Shown piece by piece: positions 46,886-55,221 of a stretch of 64,000 bases of DNA. The first letter of the stretch is position 1; every line of letters starts with the position of its first letter. This DNA comes from Gramella sp. MT6 (GTDB taxonomy: Bacteria; Bacteroidota; Bacteroidia; Flavobacteriales; Flavobacteriaceae). The stretch is taken from NCBI RefSeq assembly GCF_019357415.1, contig NZ_CP048410.1, forward strand, positions 1,302,001 to 1,366,000, written 5' to 3'. Position numbers and translations under genes: made by a program. Under the pieces are notes generated by a model. The model saw nothing but the letters and a program-made list of their open reading frames with translations, was not told the DNA's origin and did no database searches.

Positions 46886-48202
46886 CTAGTATCTGTAGTA
46901 TTCAGGTTTGAATGGTCCTTCCACTTCAACTCCGATATATTCAGCCTGGTCTGGTTTAAGTTCTGTAAGCTCCACACCAATTCTTTCCAGGTGAAGTTTA
47001 GCAACCTTTTCATCTAAATGCTTAGGCAGCATATACACTTCGTTCTTGTATTTATCTGTATTGTTCCAAAGCTCCATTTGTGCAAGGGTCTGGTTTGTGA
47101 ATGAGTTACTCATCACAAAACTTGGGTGACCTGTGGCACATCCAAGGTTTACTAAACGACCTTCAGCAAGAAGGATAATATCTTTTCCGTTGATAGTATA
47201 CTTGTCTACCTGTGGCTTGATCTCTACTTTAGAATCTCCGTGGTTCTGGTTCAACCAGGCAACCGCGATCTCATTATCAAAGTGACCAATGTTGGCAACA
47301 ATCGTTTTGTCTTTCATCGCTTCAAAATGCTCTCCGCGAACAATGTCTTTATTTCCTGTTGTAGTGATCACGATATCAGCTTTAGGAAGTACAGTTTCAA
47401 GTTTCTTCACTTCAAAACCGTCCATTGCAGCCTGTAGCGCACAGATAGGATCAATTTCAGTAACTGTTACAATAGAACCTGCACCTTTAAAAGACTGAGC
47501 AGTTCCTTTTCCAACATCACCATATCCACAAACAACAACTCTTTTTCCAGCAAGCATTACATCGGTTGCACGACGAATCGCATCTACCGCGCTCTCACGA
47601 CATCCATATTTGTTATCGAATTTCGACTTGGTCACAGAGTCATTCACGTTGATCGCAGGCATAGGAAGAGTTCCTTTTTTCATACGCTCATAAAGTCTGT
47701 GAACACCTGTAGTGGTTTCTTCAGAAAGTCCTTTGATGCCTTCAGCAAGCTCAGGATATTCATCAAGAACCATATTGGTAAGATCTCCACCGTCATCAAG
47801 GATCATATTTAAAGGCTTACGCTCTTCTCCAAAGAAAAGAGTTTGCTCGATACACCAGTTGAATTCCTCTTCGGTCATTCCCTTCCAGGCGTAAACCGGG
47901 ATTCCGGCAGCAGCAATTGCAGCAGCAGCGTGATCCTGAGTAGAGAAAATATTACAAGAACTCCAGGTTACATCTGCACCAAGAGCAACAAGAGTTTCAA
48001 TAAGAACAGCAGTCTGAATGGTCATATGCAAACAACCCGCAATTCTCGCTCCTTTAAGTGGCTTGGATTCTCCATACTCCTCACGAAGTGCCATTAAACC
48101 TGGCATTTCAGCTTCAGCAAGTTCTATTTCACGGCGTCCATATTCTGCAAGCTCAATATCTTTTACTTTATAGGCGGTATACGGTACTGTTTTAGTTGAC
48201 AT
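46886..48202 (-). CDS. ahcY: S-adenosylhomocysteine hydrolase
   Basis: The enzyme is 438 residues from the ATG at 48202 (MSTKTVPY), which follows a promoter box at 48239-48246; the open frame from 48241 would start in that box. Motifs include the substrate-binding [13 protein letters not shown] near the N-terminus, the NAD-binding GYGDVGKG and the C-terminal [13 protein letters not shown] and YRY. It splits S-adenosylhomocysteine into adenosine and homocysteine in the methyl cycle. No SAH riboswitch is present in the 65-base divergent intergenic region. Confidence 0.97.
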   Translation of the reverse strand: MSTKTVPYTAYKVKDIELAEYGRREIELAEAEMPGLMALREEYGESKPLKGARIAGCLHMTIQTAVLIETLVALGADVTWSSCNIFSTQDHAAAAIAAAGIPVYAWKGMTEEEFNWCIEQTLFFGEERKPLNMILDDGGDLTNMVLDEYPELAEGIKGLSEETTTGVHRLYERMKKGTLPMPAINVNDSVTKSKFDNKYGCRESAVDAIRRATDVMLAGKRVVVCGYGDVGKGTAQSFKGAGSIVTVTEIDPICALQAAMDGFEVKKLETVLPKADIVITTTGNKDIVRGEHFEAMKDKTIVANIGHFDNEIAVAWLNQNHGDSKVEIKPQVDKYTINGKDIILLAEGRLVNLGCATGHPSFVMSNSFTNQTLAQMELWNNTDKYKNEVYMLPKHLDEKVAKLHLERIGVELTELKPDQAEYIGVEVEGPFKPEYYRY

Positions 48203-48238
48203 ATTATTATATTTGAATATTAGCAATTTTTGTGCTTG

Positions 48239-48246
48239 CAAAAATA
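48239..48246 (-). promoter_or_regulatory. Candidate -7 promoter box (TATTTTTG) of ahcY
   Basis: Exact TAnnTTTG match on the minus strand; transcription would start near 48232, about 30 bases before the ATG at 48202. Confidence 0.45.
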
Positions 48247-48266
48247 AGGAAAAGCTTAGAAATTTT

Positions 48267-48914
48267 ATGCCTCTTTATAAAACAATAACAGTTGATGAAC
48301 TTACTAAAGTCTTCATTTGGAAGGTGGAAGAATCCCTTGAATGGTTATCTAACGGTATCGAATTAACCGATCATTGCCAGAGAAGGGTTGACGGTATGAA
48401 GTCTGAAATTCATCGCCGTGGTTTTATGAGCATCAGGCATTTAATGGCTGAAGCCGGCTATAAGGATCATGATCTTTACTATGACGATCACGGGAAACCG
48501 CATCTTAAGGATGATAGATATATCTCTATCACACATTCCTTCAATTTCACGGCGATCATCATCAGCGATAAAGATGTGGGGATAGACATTGAAAAACAGC
48601 GTGAAAAGATCCTGAAAATCGCTAATAAGTTCACTCCGCTGGATGAGTATCATACCCTGGCAAACGAAGAGGCTCTTATTCGAAAACTAACCATCGTTTG
48701 GGGTGCTAAAGAATCGGTGTATAAGATTCTGGCAGAACCCGGTTGCGGATTCCTTCAGCACATCAATGTGATCGATTTCGATTTCGATGATTATAAAACG
48801 ACCACTCACGTGAGGTATAATGGGATCGATAGGTGGTTCGATGTAAAATTCCTGGAATTTGAGAATTTCACTTGCGTGTATGCCATGCCTTCCAATTGTA
48901 AACCGAAAGCCTGA
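48267..48914 (+). CDS. 4'-phosphopantetheinyl transferase superfamily protein
   Basis: The protein is 215 residues from the ATG at 48267. The family motifs are [12 protein letters not shown] (Asp-x-Glu metal site) and WGAKESVYK (catalytic Lys). Such enzymes attach phosphopantetheine from CoA to acyl or peptidyl carrier proteins; no carrier substrate is in the window. Its stop overlaps the ATG of the GGGP synthase gene by one base (TGATG), so the two are translationally coupled. It is divergent from ahcY. Confidence 0.9.
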   Translation: MPLYKTITVDELTKVFIWKVEESLEWLSNGIELTDHCQRRVDGMKSEIHRRGFMSIRHLMAEAGYKDHDLYYDDHGKPHLKDDRYISITHSFNFTAIIISDKDVGIDIEKQREKILKIANKFTPLDEYHTLANEEALIRKLTIVWGAKESVYKILAEPGCGFLQHINVIDFDFDDYKTTTHVRYNGIDRWFDVKFLEFENFTCVYAMPSNCKPKA

Positions 48915-49627
48915 TGGTAGAGATCCAAAGTTATCTGGAAGAAATTGAAGAGGCGGCTTATGAAAAACGAAAACTGCTGGCAGTTCTTATAGACCCGGAT
49001 AAGTTTGAAGAAAAGAATGCTTTCCAGTTCATTCAGAAATTACCAAAATTCACTACACATATTTTTGTGGGTGGAAGTATGGTGGAAGAAGGCAGGACTT
49101 GCGAAGTTGTAAAAGCGATCAAAAATTTATCTGGATTACCAGTTATACTTTTTCCGGGAGACCACAGCCAGATCTCCCTTCATGCCGATGCCTTGCTTTT
49201 TTTAAGTCTTATCTCTGGAAGAAATCCAGAGTTTCTGATCGAACAACAAGTGCGTTCTGTAGAAAAGATAAGAAATACGAATCTCGAGATCATTCCTACC
49301 GGTTATATTCTGATAGATGGTGGAAGGGAAACTTCAGTTCAAAGAGTTAGCAATACCATTCCCCTGGCGCAAAGCGATATTCAGCAAATTGTGAATACGG
49401 CACTTGCCGGGCAATATTCAGGAAAGAAACTCATCTATCTGGAAGCTGGAAGTGGAGCAAAGAAGCCGGTTTCTTCTGAAATAATCAATGCGGTAAAAAA
49501 ATCTTTAAGTATTCCTGTAATCGTAGGAGGAGGCATCCGCAGCACACAACAACTTCAGTTATCGTATGAGGCCGGAGCTGATCTTGTGGTGGTTGGGACT
49601 GCTTTTGAGGATGGTACTTTCGATTAA
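48914..49627 (+). CDS. Geranylgeranylglyceryl/heptaprenylglyceryl phosphate synthase (PcrB/GGGPS family)
   Basis: The 237-residue TIM-barrel prenyltransferase has LIDPDKF at 24-30, HIFVGGSM at about 49-56 and the C-terminal phosphate-binding GGGIRSTQQ. It forms an ether bond between a prenyl diphosphate and glycerol-1-phosphate, the first committed step of archaeal-type lipids, and GGGPS homologues are known in Flavobacteria. Chain length cannot be fixed by eye. A polyprenyl synthetase at 33102 could supply its substrate. The gene overlaps the phosphopantetheinyl transferase gene. Confidence 0.92.
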   Translation: MVEIQSYLEEIEEAAYEKRKLLAVLIDPDKFEEKNAFQFIQKLPKFTTHIFVGGSMVEEGRTCEVVKAIKNLSGLPVILFPGDHSQISLHADALLFLSLISGRNPEFLIEQQVRSVEKIRNTNLEIIPTGYILIDGGRETSVQRVSNTIPLAQSDIQQIVNTALAGQYSGKKLIYLEAGSGAKKPVSSEIINAVKKSLSIPVIVGGGIRSTQQLQLSYEAGADLVVVGTAFEDGTFD

Positions 49628-49682
49628 TATCATTTAGATAGGCTCAGAACAGTTTTCTTATTTCATTAAAAATTTTTTTCCC

Positions 49683-49786
49683 GTCACCCTGAACTTGTTT
49701 TAGGGTCTCCAGAAATGCTCAGAGTTCAGAATGACCTTACTTTTTAAATATCATCCTGAGCGCAGGACAAAACTGTCCTACATGAC
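49683..49786. repeat. Pair of palindromic dispersed-repeat units
   Basis: The first unit, 49683-49735, is bounded by inverted copies of the 12-base core GTCAYYCTGAAC. The second, 49751-49786, has the related start TCATCCTGAGCGCAGGAC and a short inverted end. The core is also found at 43743. This and AT-rich DNA are all that 49628-49866 holds. Confidence 0.65.
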
Positions 49787-49866
49787 AAAAAACTAGCAAA
49801 AACTCTACTATTAAAACCAATTCAAAATTTTAAATTTAGGTATATCTAACACTTAATCAGTAAATT

Positions 49867-50253
49867 ATGAAAACTGAAAATCCGGTGGTTTGGTTTGAAA
49901 TATATGTGGACGACCTGGACCGAGCAAAGAGCTTTTATGAAAAAGTATTTAAGACAGAACTTTCCCCATTGGGAGATCCTACAGAAGAAAATTTTCAAAT
50001 GCTTGCATTTCCAGGCGATATGGATTCTAAAGGGAAAACTTCAGGAGCCCTGGTTCATGTTAAAGACGTGAAAGCTGGAGGGAATAGTACGATCGTATAT
50101 TTTGGAAGTGAGGATTGTAGTGTTGAGGAAGCAAGAGTTAAAGAGGCTGGCGGTGAGCTGGTAAGGTCAAAAATGTCTATTGGGGAATATGGTTTTATCA
50201 GTTTGGCTAAGGATACCGAAGGTAACATGATAGGGATTCACTCCATGAGATAA
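49867..50253 (+). CDS. VOC (glyoxalase/bleomycin-resistance superfamily) protein
   Basis: The 128-residue protein has the paired beta-alpha-beta modules of the vicinal-oxygen-chelate fold: VWFEIYVDDLDRAKSFYEKVF at the start and LAKDTEGNMIGIHS at the end. Proteins of this size (YdeM/3-demethylubiquinone-like) often lack a known substrate. It stands alone, preceded by the dispersed-repeat pair. Confidence 0.88.
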   Translation: MKTENPVVWFEIYVDDLDRAKSFYEKVFKTELSPLGDPTEENFQMLAFPGDMDSKGKTSGALVHVKDVKAGGNSTIVYFGSEDCSVEEARVKEAGGELVRSKMSIGEYGFISLAKDTEGNMIGIHSMR

Positions 50254-50259
50254 ATCTTT

Positions 50260-50589
50260 CTATTCTCTTTTAGCTTCCAGGATCACTTTAAGAGGATAAC
50301 TCATTCCTAAGGAGGTACATGGAAAGCTTTCTTCTTTTTTCGGATCTCTGATCCTCAGATTTAATTCCAGGCCTTCTGTTTTATATTCTGAAGGAAGGCC
50401 TATTTCCTGAAATCTGTCAAACCCATCATTTGAAACCGGATCCTCATATTCTATAATCCAATTCTCCCTGCAGTCAACTGCTTCACCTATCACAGTAACA
50501 TCTACCCATTCTGACTCTATTTCATCATTTTCACAGGATGTCAATAAAATAAAGCTAGAGAAAATGATCCAAAGCGATCGAAATTTCAT
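50260..50589 (-). CDS. Hypothetical lipoprotein, 109 residues
   Basis: The signal peptide ends in LTSC (Cys19). The mature protein is a short acidic domain with two further Cys (VDCRENW and FPCTSLG) that could form a disulphide. No family is recognised. It is convergent with the VOC gene, six bases apart. Confidence 0.75.
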   Translation of the reverse strand: MKFRSLWIIFSSFILLTSCENDEIESEWVDVTVIGEAVDCRENWIIEYEDPVSNDGFDRFQEIGLPSEYKTEGLELNLRIRDPKKEESFPCTSLGMSYPLKVILEAKRE

Positions 50590-50660
50590 AGAAAGCGTTT
50601 TGATTAAGATGCAAAAAAGCAGGAATGGTTGCGTGATTCAGAATTTCAAAAGAAAATGGC

Positions 50661-50668
50661 TAGATTTG
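50661..50668 (+). promoter_or_regulatory. Candidate -7 promoter box (TAGATTTG)
   Basis: Exact TAnnTTTG match ending 19 bases before the ATG at 50688. There is no room for, and no trace of, a THI-box here. Confidence 0.5.
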
Positions 50669-50687
50669 GTGGGCAAAATATAATGCT

Positions 50688-50948
50688 ATGAACATTTCAG
50701 TAGAACTTACGCTTACTCCTATTCAGGATGATTATGAACCAGCGATCATAAATTTCATTAAGAAGATGAGAGAATCCGGTCTCACGGTAAAGGAAAATCC
50801 TTTAAGCACCCAAGTTTATGGAGATTATGATGAGGTGATGGGCTTATTAAATAAAGAGATCAAAAATGCCTTTGAAGCGATAGATCGTGGATTGATGTAT
50901 GTAAAAATCGTAAAATCTGATCGTAGCGATTATGCAGCCGATTTTTGA
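50688..50948 (+). CDS. Thiamine-binding protein (YkoF/MTH1187 family)
   Basis: The 86-residue protein is a single ferredoxin-like domain of the PF01910 kind (VELTLTPIQDDYEPAIINFIK then LSTQVYGDYDEVM). Family members bind thiamine or its breakdown pyrimidine (YkoF) or are uncharacterised (MTH1187). It overlaps the pnuC-like gene by 17 bases, which ties it to vitamin uptake. Confidence 0.8.
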   Translation: MNISVELTLTPIQDDYEPAIINFIKKMRESGLTVKENPLSTQVYGDYDEVMGLLNKEIKNAFEAIDRGLMYVKIVKSDRSDYAADF

Positions 50949-51564
50949 TTTTTTCTTTGATCAGTATTCTGGATATCCTACTTTATTTATAATTCTTGAG
51001 ATCATCGCGGTGATCTTTGGTTTTCTTTCGGTATGGTATTCCAAACAGAACAATATTCTTGTCTATCCCACCGGGATCGTAAGTACGATGATCTTTGTAT
51101 ATCTGCTTTGGCAATGGCAACTGTTAGGGGATATGATGATCAACGCTTATTATTTTTCAATGAGCATATACGGCTGGTATATCTGGACCAGAAAAGTGGA
51201 TCCTGAACATTATACTCCTATCACAAGCACCACCAGGGGGGAACAAATTCAATCGGTATTCATTTTTATAGCCACGCTCATTTTTGTTTTCGCGGTTTAT
51301 GAATATTTTGATAAATGGAATAACTGGACGGCTTATGTAGATACCATTACAACAGCCATCTTTTTTGTAGGAATGTGGTTAATGGCTAAGCGGAAGATCG
51401 AAAACTGGATCTACTGGATCATTGGGGATATTATTTCGGTTCCGCTCTATTTTTATAAAGGCCTTACCTTTACCAGTCTGCAATATCTGGTATTTACCAT
51501 AATTGCTATTTATGGCTATAAAGCATGGAAGAAAAACTTGCGCAACGACCTGCGACCTGCATAA
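50932..51564 (+). CDS. PnuC-family vitamin (nicotinamide riboside or thiamine) transporter
   Basis: The 210-residue membrane protein has seven predicted helices and PnuC signatures (WYSKQNNILVYPTGIVSTMIF and NAYYFSMSIYGWYIW). PnuC relatives move nicotinamide riboside (PnuC) or thiamine (PnuT); specificity cannot be read with certainty. The upstream thiamine-binding gene and the TPP-controlled receptor at 59290 favour thiamine. It overlaps its neighbours by 17 and 40 bases. Confidence 0.85.
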   Translation: MQPIFDFFFDQYSGYPTLFIILEIIAVIFGFLSVWYSKQNNILVYPTGIVSTMIFVYLLWQWQLLGDMMINAYYFSMSIYGWYIWTRKVDPEHYTPITSTTRGEQIQSVFIFIATLIFVFAVYEYFDKWNNWTAYVDTITTAIFFVGMWLMAKRKIENWIYWIIGDIISVPLYFYKGLTFTSLQYLVFTIIAIYGYKAWKKNLRNDLRPA

Positions 51565-52097
51565 AAATTGTCCTTTTCGGGCCGGAATCCACGGGTAAGA
51601 CCACCTTATCTGAAGACCTGGCAGAATATTTCAATGCCCCTATGGTAAAGGAATATATGCGGGAGTATCTTCAGAAGGTATGGGATTCTGAAAAACGTAT
51701 TTGTGAACCCCGCGATATTATTCCAATTGCAAAGGGCCAGATGCAGGCAGAAAACTTACAGGCCAGAAAAGCCGAAGAACTTCTTATTTGCGATACAGAC
51801 TTACTTGAACTTAAAGTTTATTCTGAAGCTTATTACGAGGGCTATTGTGACCCTCAACTTCTTAAACATGCGTTAAACAACCACTACCATCTCTACTTTT
51901 TAACGTATATTGATGTTCCCTGGACTCCAGATGATCTAAGGGATAAACCTCACGATCGTGAGGGAATGTTTCAAAGATTTCAAAAAGCTCTAGATCAACA
52001 TCAAAAACCCTATTTGATTTTGAAAGGAGACCGGGAAACGCGATTAAAGATCGCAGTGAATAAAATAAACCAACTATTAAAAAGTAGAGAGACGTGA
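51525..52097 (+). CDS. NadR-like P-loop ATPase/kinase
   Basis: The 190-residue protein has a Walker A motif FGPESTGKTT near the N-terminus and a hydrophobic Walker B (LLICDTDLLE). It resembles the ribosylnicotinamide-kinase half of NadR, without the adenylyltransferase half. Downstream of a PnuC-like carrier, it probably traps the imported vitamin by phosphorylation; in this context the substrate may be nicotinamide riboside or thiamine. The start at 51525 lies 40 bases inside the pnuC gene, an unusually long overlap with no better start downstream. Confidence 0.8.
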   Translation: MEEKLAQRPATCIKIVLFGPESTGKTTLSEDLAEYFNAPMVKEYMREYLQKVWDSEKRICEPRDIIPIAKGQMQAENLQARKAEELLICDTDLLELKVYSEAYYEGYCDPQLLKHALNNHYHLYFLTYIDVPWTPDDLRDKPHDREGMFQRFQKALDQHQKPYLILKGDRETRLKIAVNKINQLLKSRET

Positions 52098-53632
52098 ATT
52101 TCAGTGAGAAGGATATTCTTCAGATTGAAGAAAAAGGATTAACCACAAAGGAAGTAGAAGAACAGATTGCCATTTTCAAGCGGGGTAATATTAAAGTAAA
52201 TATTACTGAGGCCGCAACGGTAGGAAAAGGTATAAGCAGAATAGATTCCACAGAAAAGCATCAGTTAATAGAATTTTACGATTCTGAAAAAGAGAACCAT
52301 AGCATTTTAAAATTTGTGCCAGCTTCTGGTGCCGCGACCAGGATGTTCAAAGCCTTGCATAATTTCGCAGATGAATTTGATCCTGAAAATGATAATTTAC
52401 GAGGATATCTAGATGAAAAGGAAGATGCAGATCTGCAAAGGTTTTTCAACCACTCAGATAATCTTCCATTTTATGATAGGGCTTTAAAGCTAGCAAAAGA
52501 GAATCATCCCGGTTACGAAGATCTTTCGCATGATCATCAACATAAAATTCTAGTACAAACCATTCTGGATTCAGATGGGCTGTATCTTAGTAATTTACCT
52601 AAAGGACTGGTCCCGTTCCATAAATATGGTACCCATACCGCCACAGCTTTTGAAGAGCATCTTTTTGAAGCGGCAAAATATATAGATGTAGATGGTGTAG
52701 CAAAACTTCATTTCACGGTAGCTGAAGGAGATAAGGAAAAATTTCAGGGAGAATGGAAAGAGATCCAGGAAAGGGTAGAGGAGAAGACCGGAGTGAAATT
52801 CGAGATCGAGTATTCCTATCAGGATCCAAAAACCGACACCATTGCCGTAGATGATAATTTTGAGCCCTTCAGGACAAAAGATGGGGATCTTTTCTTCAGA
52901 CCCGGAGGTCATGGAGCTCTTATTGAAAATATGAATCAACTAGATGAAGAGATCGTATTTGTTAAGAATATCGATAATGTGGTAACTGAAGATAACGTTC
53001 AGAGTGTTGTAGATCATAAAAAAATGCTGGGAGGCAAACTTTTACAGGTTCAGAAGAAAGTTTTTGAATATTTAAAGACCCTGGAAGAAGGCAATGTTTC
53101 TTCAGAAAAATTAGACGAAATACAGGATTTCCTAAATTCAGAACTTTATATAAAGGGAACATCTTCAAAAGACCTTTTTATAGAATACTTAAAGGAAAAA
53201 CTTCATCGTCCGCTTAGAGTTTGTGGAATGGTGAAAAATGAAGGAGAGCCCGGAGGTGGTCCATTCCTGGTAAAAGATAAGAATGGCGAAATATCCCTTC
53301 AGATCATTGAAGGCGCGCAGATAGATAACGATAACCCTGAGCAGGCTAAAACTGCCAGAGAAGCAACCCACTTTAATCCTGTAGATATTGTTTGCGGATT
53401 AAAGGATTATAAAGGTGAATCTTACGATCTCAATGAATATGTTGATGAAGACATGAGCTTTATCGCCGATAAAACAAAGGACGGAAAACCGTTGAAGGCT
53501 CTTGAAAGACCTGGTTTGTGGAATGGTGGTATGGCAAAATGGAATACCATTTTTGTTGAAGTTCCTGTAGAAACTTTTAATCCAGTAAAAACTGTCTCAG
53601 ACTTGTTAAAAGAATCGCATCAGCCTCGATAG
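52094..53632 (+). CDS. DUF4301 family protein
   Basis: The 512-residue protein starts with GTG at 52094, overlapping the previous stop by four bases. It has features of the DUF4301 family, such as PASGAATRMFKAL at about 75-87 and DLFFRPGGHGALIENMNQL; glycine-rich turns like these occur in nucleotidyltransferase folds. No reaction is known to me. It is encoded in the vitamin operon but its link to it is not evident. Confidence 0.85.
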   Translation: MNFSEKDILQIEEKGLTTKEVEEQIAIFKRGNIKVNITEAATVGKGISRIDSTEKHQLIEFYDSEKENHSILKFVPASGAATRMFKALHNFADEFDPENDNLRGYLDEKEDADLQRFFNHSDNLPFYDRALKLAKENHPGYEDLSHDHQHKILVQTILDSDGLYLSNLPKGLVPFHKYGTHTATAFEEHLFEAAKYIDVDGVAKLHFTVAEGDKEKFQGEWKEIQERVEEKTGVKFEIEYSYQDPKTDTIAVDDNFEPFRTKDGDLFFRPGGHGALIENMNQLDEEIVFVKNIDNVVTEDNVQSVVDHKKMLGGKLLQVQKKVFEYLKTLEEGNVSSEKLDEIQDFLNSELYIKGTSSKDLFIEYLKEKLHRPLRVCGMVKNEGEPGGGPFLVKDKNGEISLQIIEGAQIDNDNPEQAKTAREATHFNPVDIVCGLKDYKGESYDLNEYVDEDMSFIADKTKDGKPLKALERPGLWNGGMAKWNTIFVEVPVETFNPVKTVSDLLKESHQPR

Positions 53633-53633
53633 T

Positions 53634-54035
53634 ATGGATAAGGAGCTTATTCTAAATGAGCTGGACTACAAAGCAGTTAGAAGCTCTGGCCCGGGTGGGC
53701 AACATGCGAATAAAACAGCCACCAAAGTAGAAATTGCTTTTAATGTGTCTGGTTCTGAAGGCCTATCGGAGTATGAAAAGAAACGAATTTCAAAGAAGCT
53801 TTCAGGTCGTATCAATAAAGATGGTGTCCTGAAAATGGCGAGTGAAGATTCCAGAAGTCAGCACACAAATAAGGAGATCGTGACTCAGAACTTTCTTTTT
53901 GAGTTGGGTGAAGCACTAAAGAAGAAGAAGCCAAGAAAAAAGACCAAACCAACTAAAGCTTCAAAACTTAAAAGATTGAAAGCCAAAAAGAAAAAATCTG
54001 AGATAAAGGCGAATCGTAAAGATCCGTTGAAATAA
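53634..54035 (+). CDS. arfB: Alternative ribosome-rescue factor B (peptidyl-tRNA hydrolase)
   Basis: The 133-residue protein has the catalytic GGQ motif in SGPGGQHANKTATKVE and a strongly basic C-terminal tail (RKKTKPTKASKLKRLKAKKKKS), the part that enters the empty mRNA channel. This is the architecture of ArfB/YaeJ, which releases stalled ribosomes. It starts one base after the DUF4301 stop and ends the operon. Confidence 0.93.
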   Translation: MDKELILNELDYKAVRSSGPGGQHANKTATKVEIAFNVSGSEGLSEYEKKRISKKLSGRINKDGVLKMASEDSRSQHTNKEIVTQNFLFELGEALKKKKPRKKTKPTKASKLKRLKAKKKKSEIKANRKDPLK

Positions 54036-54540
54036 AAATCTGTGGAATTTTTACTCAATTGTGATGTTAAGTCTACAACTTTTGTGTGGAAATTTTCTCT
54101 GGCTAAAATCTTTCAAATTTTATTAAAGCCTTGTTTTTCAGTATTTCCACGTAATAAGATGGGCATAATTGCAAGTGGTATGATTTTTACAATGTAATAA
54201 GTAGGTTAGTATTGGGAATGGAATAAATTATCAACTAACTAATTTATTCTGTTTTATAATTTAGATTTTCGGATTGAAAAGGCTCCATCTTGGAGCCTTT
54301 TCTATTTTACGCTATTTAGGGCCAGGAAATCAAGGGAGTCATTAGGTGAAAATTCCCCAGTTTGTGTTGATTTTCGTACAGGTTTCTACATAAAATTTTG
54401 TGAAATTTTCTCTATAGATTTTAAACAAGTATATGTTTTACAGGTGTTTGCGTTAATTTGATGAGAATGGCACAATTATTCTATTGTATATATCATAATT
54501 AATTAAAGATCAAACCAATTAGATCAAAAAACCACAGATT
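54036..54540. other. Intergenic region with candidate sigma-54-like promoters, repeats and small RNA
   Basis: No open frame of note exists. The region holds three related words (TGTGGAATTTTTACTC at 54041, TGTGGAAATTTTCTCT at 54085, TGTGAAATTTTCTCT at 54399) and two sub-consensus sigma-54-type elements (TGGTATGATTTTTACA at 54176, TGGCACAATTATTCTA at 54469). Between the elements lies a 9-bp hairpin (54221-54229 with 54241-54249) and a strong terminator at 54277-54301, so a short RNA of roughly 100 bases may be made. All of these assignments are inferred. Confidence 0.4.
54277..54303 (+). terminator. Intrinsic terminator in the arfB to PepSY-like interval
   Basis: A perfect 10-bp stem (54277-54286 with 54292-54301) with a 5-base loop and T-rich tail. 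It lies 242 bases past arfB, too far for a simple operon end and so may end a separate short RNA. Confidence 0.7.
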
Positions 54541-54876
54541 ATGAAAAAGATTGCATTAAGTATTATGACAGTAGGAGCGTTGTTTTTTGCCACACAAAAT
54601 ACATATGCTCAGGAAGAAGAGATTGAAGAAGTTGAAGCTGTAGAAATGGAAGTGAAGCAGGAGGCATTTGCCAGCGTAGATGTTGCCGAGTTGCCTCAAG
54701 CTGTAAAAGATGCGGTAGCTACAGATTATAATGGAGCAACAACTTCTGAAGCATGGGTGAAAACTAAGGATGAGAAAAAAGTCTATAAGTTGAAACTTGA
54801 TGTAAATGGAGAAACCAAAAAGGTCTATGTAGACCAGGATGGTAAGTGGCTGGAAAAAGAAGATCAGGACAGCTAA
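54541..54876 (+). CDS. Secreted PepSY-like domain protein, 111 residues
   Basis: The signal peptide ends near NTYAQ. An acidic linker follows (EEEIEEVEAVEMEV), then a domain resembling PepSY-like/DUF2874 modules (ELPQAVKDAVATDYNGA, then KKVYKLKLDVNGETKKVYVDQDGKW split at GETKK). It is exported to the periplasm. Location next to a signalling pair suggests it may be a target gene of that system, but this is inference from place alone. Confidence 0.75.
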   Translation: MKKIALSIMTVGALFFATQNTYAQEEEIEEVEAVEMEVKQEAFASVDVAELPQAVKDAVATDYNGATTSEAWVKTKDEKKVYKLKLDVNGETKKVYVDQDGKWLEKEDQDS

Positions 54877-54884
54877 ATAAAAAT

Positions 54885-55044
54885 TGCCGGTACAGGAGAA
54901 ACCAACTCCGCGGCGACAGATCAATGAAAAAGCTAAGTAGAAAGTAATTCTACCCCGGCAGACTTGCAAAAAAGTGACTCTTTTTTATCGGAGTATAACC
55001 TGATGAAACAACCAAAAAACTAACACTATAGGTCACTTTTTTGC
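54885..55044 (+). ncRNA. Candidate structured RNA after the PepSY-like gene
   Basis: Nested pairings: a 6-bp closing stem (54885-54890 with 54955-54960) encloses hairpins 54895-54898/54906-54909 and 54937-54942/54948-54953, forming a three-way junction. It is followed by an exact 13-bp inverted repeat (54966-54978 with 55032-55044). It matches no class I recognise. It could be a 3' UTR element or leader. Confidence 0.4.
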
Positions 55045-55094
55045 TTGTTTATGGAAGTGTAATCGGAAAATCTGTTAAATGGGAATTAGTTAAA

Positions 55095-55156
55095 GGCAAT
55101 TATATAACCACAAATTGCCAGAAAAGAGAGGTTGTACAGCAACCTCTCTTTTTTTA
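55095..55156 (+). terminator. Hairpin and strong terminator before the sigma-54 regulator
   Basis: A 7-bp hairpin (55095-55101 with 55113-55119) precedes a perfect 10-bp terminator stem (55125-55134 with 55140-55149) with a T run to 55156. It ends whatever transcript covers the structured region upstream. Confidence 0.75.
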
Positions 55157-55191
55157 TGTTTTCTTTTAAAAACTAATGATTTAAAGATTGT

Positions 55192-55199
55192 TACCTTTG
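55192..55199 (+). promoter_or_regulatory. Candidate -7 promoter box (TACCTTTG)
   Basis: Exact TAnnTTTG match ending 22 bases before the ATG at 55222. No good TTG upstream. Confidence 0.45.
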
Positions 55200-55221
55200 T
55201 TAATCTTTTTAAAATTAATCT

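Noticed and set aside
48203..48266. SAH or SAM riboswitch before ahcY
   Set aside because: The divergent gap is only 64 bases and contains promoter boxes rather than an aptamer core.
50590..50687. THI-box before the thiamine-binding gene
   Set aside because: No aptamer core such as CTGAGA or the ACCTGA-type segment was found; only a promoter box is present.
54885..54960. A 76-base stretch with tRNA-like length and three stems
   Set aside because: It has no T-loop or anticodon loop signature and the stems do not fit cloverleaf positions; kept only as an unassigned structured RNA.
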